Source: Sphingobacterium spiritivorum ATCC 33861 (lineage in GTDB: Bacteria > Bacteroidota > Bacteroidia > Sphingobacteriales > Sphingobacteriaceae). Taken from it: 64,000 bases of DNA. The position numbers and the translations under genes were made by a program. The notes beneath the pieces are model-generated. The model was not told the DNA's origin. It worked only from the letters and a program-made list of their open reading frames with translations, and made no database searches. Below, piece after piece: positions 20,986 to 30,860 of the stretch (positions are counted from its first letter, which is position 1; each line of letters opens with the position of its first letter). Location: contig NZ_GL379774.1 in the NCBI RefSeq assembly GCF_000143765.1, forward strand, positions 225,981-289,980, written 5' to 3'.

Positions 20986-21972
20986 ATGAACAGAAAAATT
21001 AGAGCGGTAAACTGGAATACCCCGGACAATGATTATGCATTAATGTTCTGGGAGCAGAATATAAAACAGTTCTGGATCGATACCGAATACATTCCTTCAA
21101 AAGATATTGACAGCTGGAAAGGTCTGAGCTGGGATATGAAAGAATGTTACAAAAAAGCATTAGGCGGACTGACATTGTTAGATACATTACAGAGCCACAC
21201 CGGAATGCCGAAGATCATTGATCATATCGATTCTCTTCAGAATAAAGCTGTATTGTCTTATATGTGTATGATGGAAGCGATCCACGCCAAATCATATTCT
21301 ACTATTTTCACGACCGTATCTACGACCAATGAGATCAATGACGTATTCGGATGGGTAGAGCAGAATAAGCACCTGCAGTTTAAAGCGCAGACAATCGACA
21401 AATATTACCGTTCTATTGATAAAGAAGATCCTACAGACGAAGAATTGTTCATGGCCTTGGGAGCGTCCGTATTACTGGAATCATTCCTGTTCTATTCCGG
21501 TTTCTTCCTGCCGCTTTGGTTATGTGGACAAGGTCAGATGGTAGCTTCAGCAGATATTATCAAGAAAATCATTGCAGATGAATCTATCCACGGTGTATTC
21601 GTTGGATTAATTGCACAGGATATTTTCAGACGTATTCCAAATAAAGAAGAAGTTAAAGCCCGTTTCCTTACCCTATTGAATGAGCTTTATGAAAACGAAT
21701 TGAAATACACAGAAGAGATCTACACTGTTGTAGGATTAACAGCAGAAGTGAAAGAATATGTACGTTACAACGGTAACAAAGCATTGATGAACTTAGGTTT
21801 CGATCCTATTTTTGAGGTAAAACAAGTCAACCCGATCGTGCTGAATGGTTTGAATACAGAGACGACACAGCATGACTTCTTCTCTAAAAAATCAACGAAC
21901 TACGAGAAAGCAACTGAAATCGTACACTTGATGAATGAAGATTTCCAAATGGATGCAACAGTAAATGTATAA
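20986..21972 (+). CDS. nrdF: Class Ib ribonucleotide reductase beta subunit
   Basis: Radical-generating subunit with a dimetal site, partner of NrdE. The 328 residues show FWEQNIKQFWIDTEYIPSKD, the MEAIHAKSYSTIF helix with metal ligands E and H and the radical tyrosine, the glutamate in LLESFLFYSGF, and the second ligand pair in DESIHG. Length fits NrdF (about 320). It is 86 nt after nrdE, across a terminator-like hairpin. Confidence 0.95.
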   Translation: MNRKIRAVNWNTPDNDYALMFWEQNIKQFWIDTEYIPSKDIDSWKGLSWDMKECYKKALGGLTLLDTLQSHTGMPKIIDHIDSLQNKAVLSYMCMMEAIHAKSYSTIFTTVSTTNEINDVFGWVEQNKHLQFKAQTIDKYYRSIDKEDPTDEELFMALGASVLLESFLFYSGFFLPLWLCGQGQMVASADIIKKIIADESIHGVFVGLIAQDIFRRIPNKEEVKARFLTLLNELYENELKYTEEIYTVVGLTAEVKEYVRYNGNKALMNLGFDPIFEVKQVNPIVLNGLNTETTQHDFFSKKSTNYEKATEIVHLMNEDFQMDATVNV

Positions 21973-21988
21973 CCATTTACATAACATT

Positions 21989-22030
21989 ATAATAGAAAAA
22001 GCCACTACATGTAGTGGCTTTTTCTATTAT
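21989..22030. terminator. Bidirectional terminator between nrdF and hutG
   Basis: Perfect 42-bp palindrome with AAAAA on the left and TTTTT on the right of a GC-rich core. It can stop transcripts from both convergent operons. Confidence 0.93.
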
Positions 22031-22050
22031 TATAAAGTCTTACTTTTTGC

Positions 22051-23034
22051 TTACCCCGATACAGATTTAAAAATCAGATCAGCTGCCAGTTTCGCCGTCC
22101 TGTTATCCACATCAAAGACAGGATTAAGTTCAGCAATATCATATGATCTTAATTTCCCGCTGTTCAGAATAGTATGTAACAGCTTAAAAAAGTGCTGATC
22201 CGGTAAAATTCCACAAAAAGCAGCAGCACTTACTCCAGGAGCGTACGCTGCAGCAAATACATCCAGATCAATCGTCATATAAATACAGTCTACTTCTGCA
22301 ATAAACTGTTCCAACTGAACAAGTATATGTTCCTGCCGGAGCGGGTTACCCAACTCTTCCGCAGTAATATAAGTTGCGCCAAAATCATGTGCTGTATCAA
22401 ACAAAACCTTTGTATTGCTGATTTTCTGTATACCAAGCGCCAGATAGTGTAGCTGTTTACTTTGTTTGTGTAAATCTTCAGCTATCTGAAAGAAGCCCGT
22501 ACCTGAAGTAGCTACCCCATCTACAGGTTTACGCAAATCAAAATGTGCATCAAAGTTAATAATACCGATTTCCTGCAATTCTCCTAAAGATTGATATACA
22601 GCCTGAAAATGTCCGTATGTGACTTCATGTCCGCCTCCCAGTACAATCGGAAAACCACCGAGTTCCAAAACCTTCCGGATCACTAAACTGAGCTGTCGCT
22701 GAGCCTGTTCCAGATGACCTTCTGTACACAGAATATCTCCCCCATCGTACACGATCACATCTGCATCGTGATGTACAGGAAGATTACGCAGCACCTCGCG
22801 TATAGATTTTGGTCCCTGCACAGCACCTACCCTGCCCGAATTACGTCTTACCCCTTCATCACTACAAAATCCCAGCAAGACATAACTTCCGGGTAACAGT
22901 GTTCCTACATCCGAAAGATCAATACATTGAACAACCTGATGCCAACGCAGAGAAGCACTGTCAGTGCCATCAGTCCTTCCCTGCCACAAAAGAGGATTCC
23001 CCGGATGGTAATCTTCAATCTGTAAATGCCCCAT
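22051..23034 (-). CDS. hutG: Formimidoylglutamase
   Basis: Arginase-family hydrolase that converts N-formimidoylglutamate to glutamate and formamide, the last step of histidine breakdown. The 327 residues keep the dimanganese motifs: GGGHE (133-137), DAHFD (162-166) and TIDLDVF (DLD 256-258). Agmatinase and arginase share these, but the position at the end of hutHIU decides for HutG. 12 nt follow hutU. Confidence 0.92.
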   Translation of the reverse strand: MGHLQIEDYHPGNPLLWQGRTDGTDSASLRWHQVVQCIDLSDVGTLLPGSYVLLGFCSDEGVRRNSGRVGAVQGPKSIREVLRNLPVHHDADVIVYDGGDILCTEGHLEQAQRQLSLVIRKVLELGGFPIVLGGGHEVTYGHFQAVYQSLGELQEIGIINFDAHFDLRKPVDGVATSGTGFFQIAEDLHKQSKQLHYLALGIQKISNTKVLFDTAHDFGATYITAEELGNPLRQEHILVQLEQFIAEVDCIYMTIDLDVFAAAYAPGVSAAAFCGILPDQHFFKLLHTILNSGKLRSYDIAELNPVFDVDNRTAKLAADLIFKSVSG

Positions 23035-23046
23035 ATTTCCTGTCCT

Positions 23047-25047
23047 TTAGAATAAGTGATCAATAATAGCATCATCAACCAGTGAAGCCCGCGTAACCTG
23101 CAACTGTCTGGAACGTTGCAATTCACGTTCTATAGCCGATATAGCTTCCGGATTGCGAGCCCACGCACGTCTGGCGATACCGTTATTTACATCAAAAAAT
23201 AACATCTGTACTAATTTTTCATCAGCTTCAGAAGTTCCGTCAAGAACCATTCCGAATCCGCCATTGATCACTTCTCCCCAGCCAACACCACCACCATTGT
23301 GAATAGAAACCCAGCTTGCTCCGCGGAAACTATCTCCAATCACATTATGTATAGCCATATCAGCGGTAAATTTACTGCCATCATAGATATTGCTCGTCTC
23401 TCTGTAAGGAGAATCCGTACCACTAACATCATGATGATCCCGACCCAGAACTACCGGAGCAGACAATCGTCCGGTTCTCACGGCTTCATTAAATTTCTGA
23501 GCAATTCGGATCCTTCCTTCCGCATCTGCGTACAATATGCGGGCCTGAGAACCTACAACAAGCCTATTAGCCTGTGCGGCCTTAATCCACTGAATATTAT
23601 CTTCCAGTTGTTGCACGATCTCCTGAGGAGCATCGGCCTGCAATTCAAGCATCACTTCGAGTGCCAGTTGATCCGTCAATTGAAGATCAGCTTCAAGCCC
23701 CGAGGTACACACCCATCTGAATGGCCCAAAGCCATAATCAAAACACATGGGCCCTAAAATATCCTGTACATACGACGAATACCTGAAATCCGTACCATTC
23801 ACGGCAAACACATCTGCACCTGCCCGACCGGATTCCAGAAGAAAGGCATTTCCATAATCAAAGAAATACGTTCCTCTGGCCGTATGCTTATTGATCGCTT
23901 CCACATGTCTTACCAATGTTTCTTTTACCTTCTGCTTAAACAACTCCGGCTCTTCTGCAATCATGCGGTTTGCTTCTTCAAACCCCAGCCCTACCGGGTA
24001 ATAACCTCCAGACCAGGGATTATGCAGTGAAGTCTGATCGCTACCCACCGTCACAAAAATCTCTTCTTCATAAAACCGTTCCCAAAGATCCACCACATTA
24101 CCAATATAAGCCAGTGAAACGACTTCCTGTTGGGCTATTGCCGACTTTAATCGTACGACAAGTTTATCAATATCCTCGAATAATTCATCCACCCAGCCCT
24201 GTTTATGTCGCTTATGAGCGGCATCCGGATTGACCTCTGCACATACTGTAATACAACGGGCAATATTTCCGGCCTTTGGCTGTGCACCACTCATTCCTCC
24301 CAGACCAGATGTCAGAAAAACTTTTCCTTTCGTATCTTCCCCAGCTTTCAGCTTTTTACGCAATGCATTCATTACTGTAATCGTCGTGCCGTGCACAATA
24401 CCCTGCGGACCGATATACATATAAGATCCTGCTGTCATCTGGCCGTATTGCGTTACTCCTAAAGCATTATAACGTTCCCAATCGTCCGGTTTAGAATAAT
24501 TCGGTATCATCATACCATTCGTCACGATGACACGCGGAGCAAAAGCCGACGAAGGAAACAAACCCATCGGATGTCCGCTATACATATGCAGAGTCTGGTT
24601 ATCTTCCATATTCGCCAGATATTGCATTGTAAGTCTGTATTGTGCCCAGTTCTGAAACACAGCACCGTTACCCCCGTACGTAATCAGTTCCTCGGGATGC
24701 TGTGCCACGGCAGGATCCAGATTATTCTGAATCATCAGCATAATAGCTGCCGCATGACGGCTTTTTGCAGGATACTCCGTTACAGGCCTTGCATAAAGGT
24801 CATATGAAGGCATAAAACGATACATATAGATACGTCCGTACTGTTCAAGTTCTTCCAAAAACTCCTTCCCCAGTACAGCGTGCCATTCTTTTGGAAAATA
24901 GCGCAGTGCATTCCGCAAAGCGAGTTTCTTCTCTTCCCTATCCAATATATCCTTACGCTTGGGCGCATGGCTCACTTTACTATCTCTGCTTCTTTCTACC
25001 GGCAATTCCGCTGGAATACCCTGTAAGATCTCTTCCTGAAATGTCAT
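23047..25047 (-). CDS. hutU: Urocanate hydratase (long form)
   Basis: NAD-dependent enzyme that hydrates urocanate to imidazolonepropionate. Core motifs are present: MQNNLDP-like IQNNLDPAVAQHPEELITYGGNG, SGLGGMSGAQPKA, and GSDQTSLHNPWSGGYYPVG. At 666 residues it is about 110 longer than B. subtilis HutU, mainly through a longer N-terminus (about 90 residues before the conserved core). The operon spacing is 11 nt after hutI and 12 nt before hutG. Confidence 0.94.
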   Translation of the reverse strand: MTFQEEILQGIPAELPVERSRDSKVSHAPKRKDILDREEKKLALRNALRYFPKEWHAVLGKEFLEELEQYGRIYMYRFMPSYDLYARPVTEYPAKSRHAAAIMLMIQNNLDPAVAQHPEELITYGGNGAVFQNWAQYRLTMQYLANMEDNQTLHMYSGHPMGLFPSSAFAPRVIVTNGMMIPNYSKPDDWERYNALGVTQYGQMTAGSYMYIGPQGIVHGTTITVMNALRKKLKAGEDTKGKVFLTSGLGGMSGAQPKAGNIARCITVCAEVNPDAAHKRHKQGWVDELFEDIDKLVVRLKSAIAQQEVVSLAYIGNVVDLWERFYEEEIFVTVGSDQTSLHNPWSGGYYPVGLGFEEANRMIAEEPELFKQKVKETLVRHVEAINKHTARGTYFFDYGNAFLLESGRAGADVFAVNGTDFRYSSYVQDILGPMCFDYGFGPFRWVCTSGLEADLQLTDQLALEVMLELQADAPQEIVQQLEDNIQWIKAAQANRLVVGSQARILYADAEGRIRIAQKFNEAVRTGRLSAPVVLGRDHHDVSGTDSPYRETSNIYDGSKFTADMAIHNVIGDSFRGASWVSIHNGGGVGWGEVINGGFGMVLDGTSEADEKLVQMLFFDVNNGIARRAWARNPEAISAIERELQRSRQLQVTRASLVDDAIIDHLF

Positions 25048-25058
25048 CTCTTTAGGTT

Positions 25059-26318
25059 TTAATTATGATCAAAAACAACTGCTCCGTCTATCCATACCTG
25101 TGCAGGCGCCAGCAGGCCCTGATGATAGGTAATCTCTTTAATGCTATCCGTAGGGAACAACACAAAATCAGCCTTCGCACCTTTGGACAATAAGCCCCGA
25201 TCGGACAATCCCAAAGCCGCAGCAGCCCTGTATGTTACACCGGCAAATACCTCTGCATTGCTCAGTTTTTCAAAACAAGCCAGTACAGATGCCTGCGTCA
25301 GCAAATGCCCCATTGGAGCCGAACCCGGATTCCAGTCTGTGGCAATAGCCAGACTGGCGCCTGCATCCAGCAATCTTCTTGCCGGTGTAAAGGCACATCC
25401 TATACCCATAGATGCTCCCGGCAAAGCAACAGGAATAACATCTGAAGCAGCCAGCAACTCTATTTCGGCAGATCCCGAACTCTCCAGATGATCTGCACTT
25501 CTGGCAGCAAATGACACAGCAACTTCACTTCCGGAAGTACTGAACTGATCTGCATGTACCGTGATATCAAACCCCAACGCCCGGGCAGCCTCAAAATACG
25601 GCTTGATCTGTTCCTTAGAGAAAGCACTTTTCTCCACAAATGCATCAATACGGTTGCTCAGTTGCTCTTCCTTAAGAACAGGGAATAACTCTTTTACAAG
25701 TATCTCTAAATATGCTTCATGACTCCCTTCAAAGTCCTTTGGTAAAGTATGTGCAGCCAGACAGGTAGAAATCAGCTTCGCTTTGCAGGTTTTAGCAGCC
25801 AGTTTGATGGCACGTAAAATTTTAAGCTCTTCTTCGACATTCAGACCATATCCGCTCTTCACCTCAATGGTCGTTATACCCTGACGAATCAGTGCTGCCG
25901 CCCGTTCCAGAATAAGATGTACTAAATCATCAGTTGTAGCAGCACGGGTATCTTTGACCGTACTCCAGATACCACCTCCGCTCTCTGCAATTTCCAGATA
26001 AGAACTTCCTGCATTACGCAGGGCGAAATCGTTGGCCCGCGTACCGGCAAATGCGATATGTGTATGCACATCGATCATTCCTGGGATCACGACAGTATCT
26101 TCTTCTACAAGCGTAAGCTGCAAATCCGGATATGACGATTCGGACCGTAACAATTCAAAATCAGCAATACGTTCTATCCGGTCTCCTTTGATAAGAATAC
26201 CGGCATTTTTCTCAATATGAAGTTGCTGATCCTGCAGAGCGCCCTTTAACGGCAAATCAGTCATTGTCAGCACTTCCCTGAAAGGCCCTGTAAGGCGATA
26301 TTGATTTTCGTTGTTCAT
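25059..26318 (-). CDS. hutI: Imidazolonepropionase
   Basis: Metal-dependent amidohydrolase opening the ring of 4-imidazolone-5-propionate to N-formimidoylglutamate. The 419 residues include the metal-binding VHTH (His85, His87), SGYGLNVEEELKIL, HADQFSTSG and the C-terminal TDWNPGSAP segment typical of HutI. It follows hutH by three bases. Confidence 0.94.
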   Translation of the reverse strand: MNNENQYRLTGPFREVLTMTDLPLKGALQDQQLHIEKNAGILIKGDRIERIADFELLRSESSYPDLQLTLVEEDTVVIPGMIDVHTHIAFAGTRANDFALRNAGSSYLEIAESGGGIWSTVKDTRAATTDDLVHLILERAAALIRQGITTIEVKSGYGLNVEEELKILRAIKLAAKTCKAKLISTCLAAHTLPKDFEGSHEAYLEILVKELFPVLKEEQLSNRIDAFVEKSAFSKEQIKPYFEAARALGFDITVHADQFSTSGSEVAVSFAARSADHLESSGSAEIELLAASDVIPVALPGASMGIGCAFTPARRLLDAGASLAIATDWNPGSAPMGHLLTQASVLACFEKLSNAEVFAGVTYRAAAALGLSDRGLLSKGAKADFVLFPTDSIKEITYHQGLLAPAQVWIDGAVVFDHN

Positions 26319-26321
26319 ATC

Positions 26322-27896
26322 TTAAAATTCATCAAATAAATTACCTCCCTTACCCGGATAAGGTTTATTTTCCTGTTTCGCAGCTGCTCTTGCTACAGCT
26401 ATAAGTTCACCAGAGTATGTCAATGCCTGTGCTGTTTCCATAATTTCCGACATAGCCTGATCTTCTTCCAGATGAGGAATTGCCGATCGTACATGTGCAT
26501 GTACAGCTGCCACAACAGGTGTAGGTTTCAGCGGATGATGAAAATCCAGAGCTTGTGCAGCACACAGCAATTCTATACTCTGTATCTTTTGTACATTATC
26601 CAGCACTTGCAGCAATTTTCTTCCTCCAATAGACCCCATACTCACATGATCCTCCTGTCCCAGAGATGTTGGAATACTATCAGCGCTTGACGGAAAACAA
26701 AGTCCTTTATTTTCACTCGCAAGAGCGGCTGTCGTGTATTGCAAAATCATAAAGCCGGAGTTCAGTCCCGTAGAACGTAACAGCAGCTTAGGAACATTAG
26801 GCGTATCTCCTTCCAATGATAAATATACTCTTCTGTCTGCAATATTTCCGATTTCGGAGGCTGCGAGACAGGCATAGTCTAAGACCATTGCCAAAGGCTG
26901 CCCGTGAAAATTTCCGCCGCTTATCGTCAGATCTTCATTAATCAGAACAGGATTATCCGTCACAGCATTGATTTCTGTTTCCACCAGTTCTTTCAGATGC
27001 AGCCAGGCTGTACGTGAAGCACCATGAACCTGAGGAATACAGCGTAAGGAATAGGGATCCTGTACGCGTGAACAATTCGCATGAGAGGTCACAATCTCAG
27101 ATCCTTCCAGTAAATGATAAATAGTATCTGCGACAAATTGATTCCCCGCATATGGTCTGAGTTCGTGCAGCTCCCTGAAAAATGGTTTTATAGATGCATT
27201 CATTCCTTCCAGCATCAAAGCCGCTATCAAATCCGCCTGCATCAGTACCTGATGAAACGTTTCCACTCCTTTGACTGCATGAGCAGCAATAAATTGTGTT
27301 CCGTTAATCAGTGCAAGACCTTCTTTTGCTGCCAGATGTAAAGGTTCTAAACCAAATACCGCAAGTACCTCCCCTGTCGAACGTATCTCACCTTTATAAT
27401 GCACCTTCCCCAACCCAATCAAAGGCAGGAACAAATGTGACAAAGGAGCCAGATCCCCCGAGGCGCCTACAGATCCCTGCTTAGGTACCACCGGAATCAC
27501 ATCCTGTTCAATATGCCAGATAATACGATCAATCGTACTTTCCTGTATTCCCGAAAATCCTTTGGCCAAAGCATGCGCTTTCAGGATCAGCATGAGTTTA
27601 GATAATTCAACAGCAATAGGTTCACCAACCCCTACAGCATGACTCTTAAGAATATTTTCCTGCAGCAAACGGGTATCTTCACGGCTGATAAGTGTGGTGC
27701 AAAGAGGCCCGAAGCCGGTGTTGATACCGTAAACAATACGATCAGAAGATACTATCTTTTCTACCAACCCGGCACTCTTCCTGATGCGCTCACGACTTTC
27801 TTCAGTAAGTATACCTGTATATTGTCCATTGCTTATCGCCAAGGCTGTAGAAACCTTTAGATGATCTTCTCCGTAATGAAATAGTGGCTTAATCAT
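26322..27896 (-). CDS. hutH: Histidine ammonia-lyase
   Basis: Removes ammonia from histidine to give urocanate, the first step of the hut pathway. The electrophilic MIO cofactor should form from Ala-Ser-Gly at residues 145-147 in GSVGASGDLAPLSH. YGINTGFGPL, NGTQFIAAH and SGNFHGQPL are also present. At 524 residues the length is normal (about 510). It is the first gene of the operon and divergent from a LysR gene. Phenylalanine or tyrosine ammonia-lyase are relatives, but the operon context fixes histidine. Confidence 0.95.
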   Translation of the reverse strand: MIKPLFHYGEDHLKVSTALAISNGQYTGILTEESRERIRKSAGLVEKIVSSDRIVYGINTGFGPLCTTLISREDTRLLQENILKSHAVGVGEPIAVELSKLMLILKAHALAKGFSGIQESTIDRIIWHIEQDVIPVVPKQGSVGASGDLAPLSHLFLPLIGLGKVHYKGEIRSTGEVLAVFGLEPLHLAAKEGLALINGTQFIAAHAVKGVETFHQVLMQADLIAALMLEGMNASIKPFFRELHELRPYAGNQFVADTIYHLLEGSEIVTSHANCSRVQDPYSLRCIPQVHGASRTAWLHLKELVETEINAVTDNPVLINEDLTISGGNFHGQPLAMVLDYACLAASEIGNIADRRVYLSLEGDTPNVPKLLLRSTGLNSGFMILQYTTAALASENKGLCFPSSADSIPTSLGQEDHVSMGSIGGRKLLQVLDNVQKIQSIELLCAAQALDFHHPLKPTPVVAAVHAHVRSAIPHLEEDQAMSEIMETAQALTYSGELIAVARAAAKQENKPYPGKGGNLFDEF

Positions 27897-27924
27897 ATCG
27901 TTATATAGTTTTTATAATGGATGA

Positions 27925-27952
27925 TATGCATACAGTATAATAAATATGCATA
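27925..27952. promoter_or_regulatory. Paired TATGCATA sites upstream of hutH
   Basis: Two identical palindromic octamers, 27925-27932 and 27945-27952, 20 bp apart (two helical turns). They lie in the presumed 5' leader of hutH. Possible operator pair; the binding protein is unknown. Confidence 0.4.
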
Positions 27953-27960
27953 ACTATAAA

Positions 27961-28028
27961 TTGTCCTTTATCAAATTTACCTGCTATATTTGATAATTAG
28001 AAATACCAATATTATCAATAATTGATAA
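27961..28028. promoter_or_regulatory. Divergent hut/LysR promoter region with TTATCAA palindromes
   Basis: Plus strand: TTG (27961-27963), 21 nt, TATATTTG (27985-27992), a good promoter for the LysR gene. Minus strand: TAAATTTG (27972-27979) is a plausible -7 element for hutH. TTATCAAA (27968-27975) and TTTGATAA (27989-27996) form an inverted repeat over both elements. A second palindrome, TTATCAAT-A-ATTGATAA (28012-28028), lies just before the LysR start. These look like LysR binding sites for autoregulation and hut control. Confidence 0.6.
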
Positions 28029-28030
28029 CC

Positions 28031-28924
28031 ATGAGTAATCAAATAGAACTAAGACACCTTATTTATTTCAGTACACTTGCGGAAGAATTACATTTCCGGA
28101 AAGCTGCCGAGCGTTTATTTATTTCCCAACCTGGGCTGACCCGGCAGATCAAACAGATGGAAGAAATATATGGCGCCGTTTTATTTGAAAGAGGAAAACG
28201 ATCTGTACAACTGACAAATGCAGGTCAATATCTCAAATCAGAGGTAGATATTCTTCTCAATCAACTGGATAATATCAAAACCCAGATCAAAAAAAGAGCT
28301 GAAGGTAAGATCACAGAACTATCCATTGGTTTTATCGGATCAGCTGCCCAAAGCATCATGCCTGATCTGCTTTATCAGCTGGATCAGGAACACCCGTTGA
28401 TTGAAGTTGCCATGAATGAGCTTCCAAACAACACACAGGTTGAATACCTGCTGCACAACAAACTCGATTTTGGTTTTGTTCGGATGGACACTCCCATTAG
28501 CGGATTAGTGCTCAAAAAAATCACAGAGGAACCTTTTTCACTGGTTATTCCCAAAAACTATCCTATTCAGCAAGACAACTTCCATTCCCTGCAGCAGTTC
28601 CGAAATGAAGCTTTCATTTTATTTTCGAGAGATTACAGTAATGCTTATTACGAATTGGTAATGAGCATATTCGGGGATCATGGATTCGTGCCGAATGTAC
28701 ATCACAAAACAGTTAATGCACTTAGTATATTCAAATTAGTTGAAAAAGGTATGGGGGTGGCCATAGTCCCCAGCTCTCTAAGGATTGGCTATGATGTACC
28801 TGTCAACTTTATTGAACTGCATGATATTCCGCAACGTAGCCAACTGTCGTTGATATGGAATCCAAAAAACAGAAATCCGGGTATTCCAGCGCTGCTGTCA
28901 GTATTGGAACACTACTTTTTATAG
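28031..28924 (+). CDS. LysR-family transcriptional regulator, probable hut regulator
   Basis: A 297-residue LysR-type regulator. The N-terminal winged helix (about 4-62) has the typical RHLIYFSTLAEELHFRKAAERL and LFISQPGLTRQIKQME segments, and the rest is a periplasmic-binding-like effector domain with LSIGFIGSAAQ and GMGVAIVPSS. It is divergent from hutH, which suggests control of histidine use; the inducer (perhaps urocanate) is inference. The ATG at 28031 is preferred to a TTG three codons upstream that sits inside the palindrome. Confidence 0.85.
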   Translation: MSNQIELRHLIYFSTLAEELHFRKAAERLFISQPGLTRQIKQMEEIYGAVLFERGKRSVQLTNAGQYLKSEVDILLNQLDNIKTQIKKRAEGKITELSIGFIGSAAQSIMPDLLYQLDQEHPLIEVAMNELPNNTQVEYLLHNKLDFGFVRMDTPISGLVLKKITEEPFSLVIPKNYPIQQDNFHSLQQFRNEAFILFSRDYSNAYYELVMSIFGDHGFVPNVHHKTVNALSIFKLVEKGMGVAIVPSSLRIGYDVPVNFIELHDIPQRSQLSLIWNPKNRNPGIPALLSVLEHYFL

Positions 28925-29017
28925 AAGACTAACCTCTCCGTATACTTTTCTTCAGGAGGATAAAATAGTGCAATCGATTGATCAGCAACGGACTGCATAA
29001 ATTGAAAACAGATTAGA

Positions 29018-29025
29018 TATATTTG
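29018..29025 (+). promoter_or_regulatory. Possible -7 element of the M60-like gene
   Basis: TATATTTG matches TAnnTTTG and lies 22 nt before the chosen ATG. No TTG at correct spacing is seen upstream, so this is tentative. Confidence 0.3.
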
Positions 29026-29046
29026 GTTTTCAAAGATCCAAAACCT

Positions 29047-30852
29047 ATGATGAGAAGACTACTTATTACTTGCCTTTCCCTGATCAGTATCGCTTATGCA
29101 CAGAACAGAAAAGCAGACATTTTCAAAGATGCTTCTTTGACCACTCTTAAAAAGAATATCAGCGAAAAACAGATCGATCTGATTCAGAATCCTACACTTA
29201 AAAATGTAGCTACCCAATTGTATAATAAAAACTATCCCCTGGATAAACGCTACCGTGAATATAGCAATTACGAATCTCCTCAGACATTGGCGAAGAAACT
29301 TAAAACAAGTCCCTACTCCCAATATGAAAATCCAACAGGTATATATTTTTCGGAAGGAGATTCAGCCGTACTATGGGTAGAAAAAACAAATGCCACACAG
29401 CTTTCATTACGTGTAACCAACTGGGATGATGAGGAATTTAAACAAAAAGATTATCCCTTAACGCAAGGGTATAATGCCTTTAAAATAGAAAATAAAGGGA
29501 ATTCCTATATTCAATATTTTACTCCCGACAAAGCCGGCAACAACAAGGTGAAAATACATATCCTTTCCGGAAAAGTGAATGGCATCTTTGATATCAGCAA
29601 ACATACAAATGAAGACTGGGACAACTTGCTGGCTAATGCAACAGCCCCTGTACTGGACATCGTCGGCAAACAGGTGCAACTGGCTTATGCCGTTCAATCC
29701 CTGCAAACCAATGCAGCTCATCAGGGTGTGGAACTGGTTAGACTCTATGACTCCATTATTGGTATACAACATGAGCTGATGGGGCTCAAGCAAACAAACC
29801 GTATTCCGAAAAACAGAATGTTTGGACGTGTTATCTGGAAAGGATTTATGCACGCAGATGGTATTGGAGCAGCTTTTCATAACAATACTATGAAAGATGT
29901 AGCCAATGTGGCAGGGCTCAGAAAAAATTCATGGGGTGTAGCACATGAATTTGGACATGTAAACCAGGTTCGACCAAATATGAAATGGGTAGGAACTACC
30001 GAGGTTACAAATAACATTTATTCGGTCTGGACACAATATATCTATAACCAGAATCAACCCAAACTGGAACGTGAGAAGTTAAAAGATTATGATGAGCCAA
30101 AGATCGGAGGTCGTATTACTTCTTATATGGAATCCGCATTTATTCATCGCCAACCCTGGCTGACACAGGCCGGTCCGGACCGCTGGGACAGAGAGCGTCC
30201 CCGCGATTGGGGTGGAGACCATTTCGTTAAATTAGTACCGCTATGGCAGTTACAATTATACTTCAACGTTGCAGGAGAAGGAAATACATGGGAAAACAAA
30301 AACTTCTACGGTGATATTTTTACAAAAGCCATTAATGCGCCCACAACAAAAGATAAACCGGACGCTTATTATCAGCTTGAATTTATAAAGAATGCCTGTG
30401 ATGCTGGAAAACTTGATCTGACCGACTTTTTCGAACAATCAGGACTATTGATCCCAATAGATCTGTGGGTAGATGATTATACCTGTGCGCAAATGACCAT
30501 TACACCAAATGATATTCAACAGGTCAAAACCTACGCTGCCAAATATCCGAAGCCGAATACGTCTGTACTTCATTATATTACAGCCAACAGTGTACAAGCC
30601 TATAAAAATAAATTAGCTGTTTCCGGCACCAAAGGCTCCGGGTATACAAAAGAAAATAAAAAAATCATTGTTGATAACAGCAAATGGCAGAATGCTGTTG
30701 CCTTTGAAACTTTTGCAGGAGATAAATTAGTTAAAATCGCTTTTGTAGGAGCCGGATCAGCAGATGCAGCACAGACGATTGTACATCTGCCTGAGGGAAC
30801 AACTGCAGTCAAGGCTGTCAGCTGGGATGGGAAACGTATCGATATATTATAA
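29047..30852 (+). CDS. Exported M60-like (enhancin-type) metallopeptidase
   Basis: Secreted protein of 601 residues with an N-terminal signal peptide ending near AYAQ. The zinc motif HEFGH lies at about residues 300-304, followed by a glutamate in GTTEVTNN some 15 residues later, fitting the HExxH...E pattern of peptidase M60. M60 enzymes attack mucins and other glycoproteins, but the substrate here is unknown. A TTG-start extension (29023) lies in a likely promoter element and is not used. Single gene downstream of the LysR gene; two hairpins follow. Confidence 0.8.
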   Translation: MMRRLLITCLSLISIAYAQNRKADIFKDASLTTLKKNISEKQIDLIQNPTLKNVATQLYNKNYPLDKRYREYSNYESPQTLAKKLKTSPYSQYENPTGIYFSEGDSAVLWVEKTNATQLSLRVTNWDDEEFKQKDYPLTQGYNAFKIENKGNSYIQYFTPDKAGNNKVKIHILSGKVNGIFDISKHTNEDWDNLLANATAPVLDIVGKQVQLAYAVQSLQTNAAHQGVELVRLYDSIIGIQHELMGLKQTNRIPKNRMFGRVIWKGFMHADGIGAAFHNNTMKDVANVAGLRKNSWGVAHEFGHVNQVRPNMKWVGTTEVTNNIYSVWTQYIYNQNQPKLEREKLKDYDEPKIGGRITSYMESAFIHRQPWLTQAGPDRWDRERPRDWGGDHFVKLVPLWQLQLYFNVAGEGNTWENKNFYGDIFTKAINAPTTKDKPDAYYQLEFIKNACDAGKLDLTDFFEQSGLLIPIDLWVDDYTCAQMTITPNDIQQVKTYAAKYPKPNTSVLHYITANSVQAYKNKLAVSGTKGSGYTKENKKIIVDNSKWQNAVAFETFAGDKLVKIAFVGAGSADAAQTIVHLPEGTTAVKAVSWDGKRIDIL

Positions 30853-30860
30853 GAATAGAA

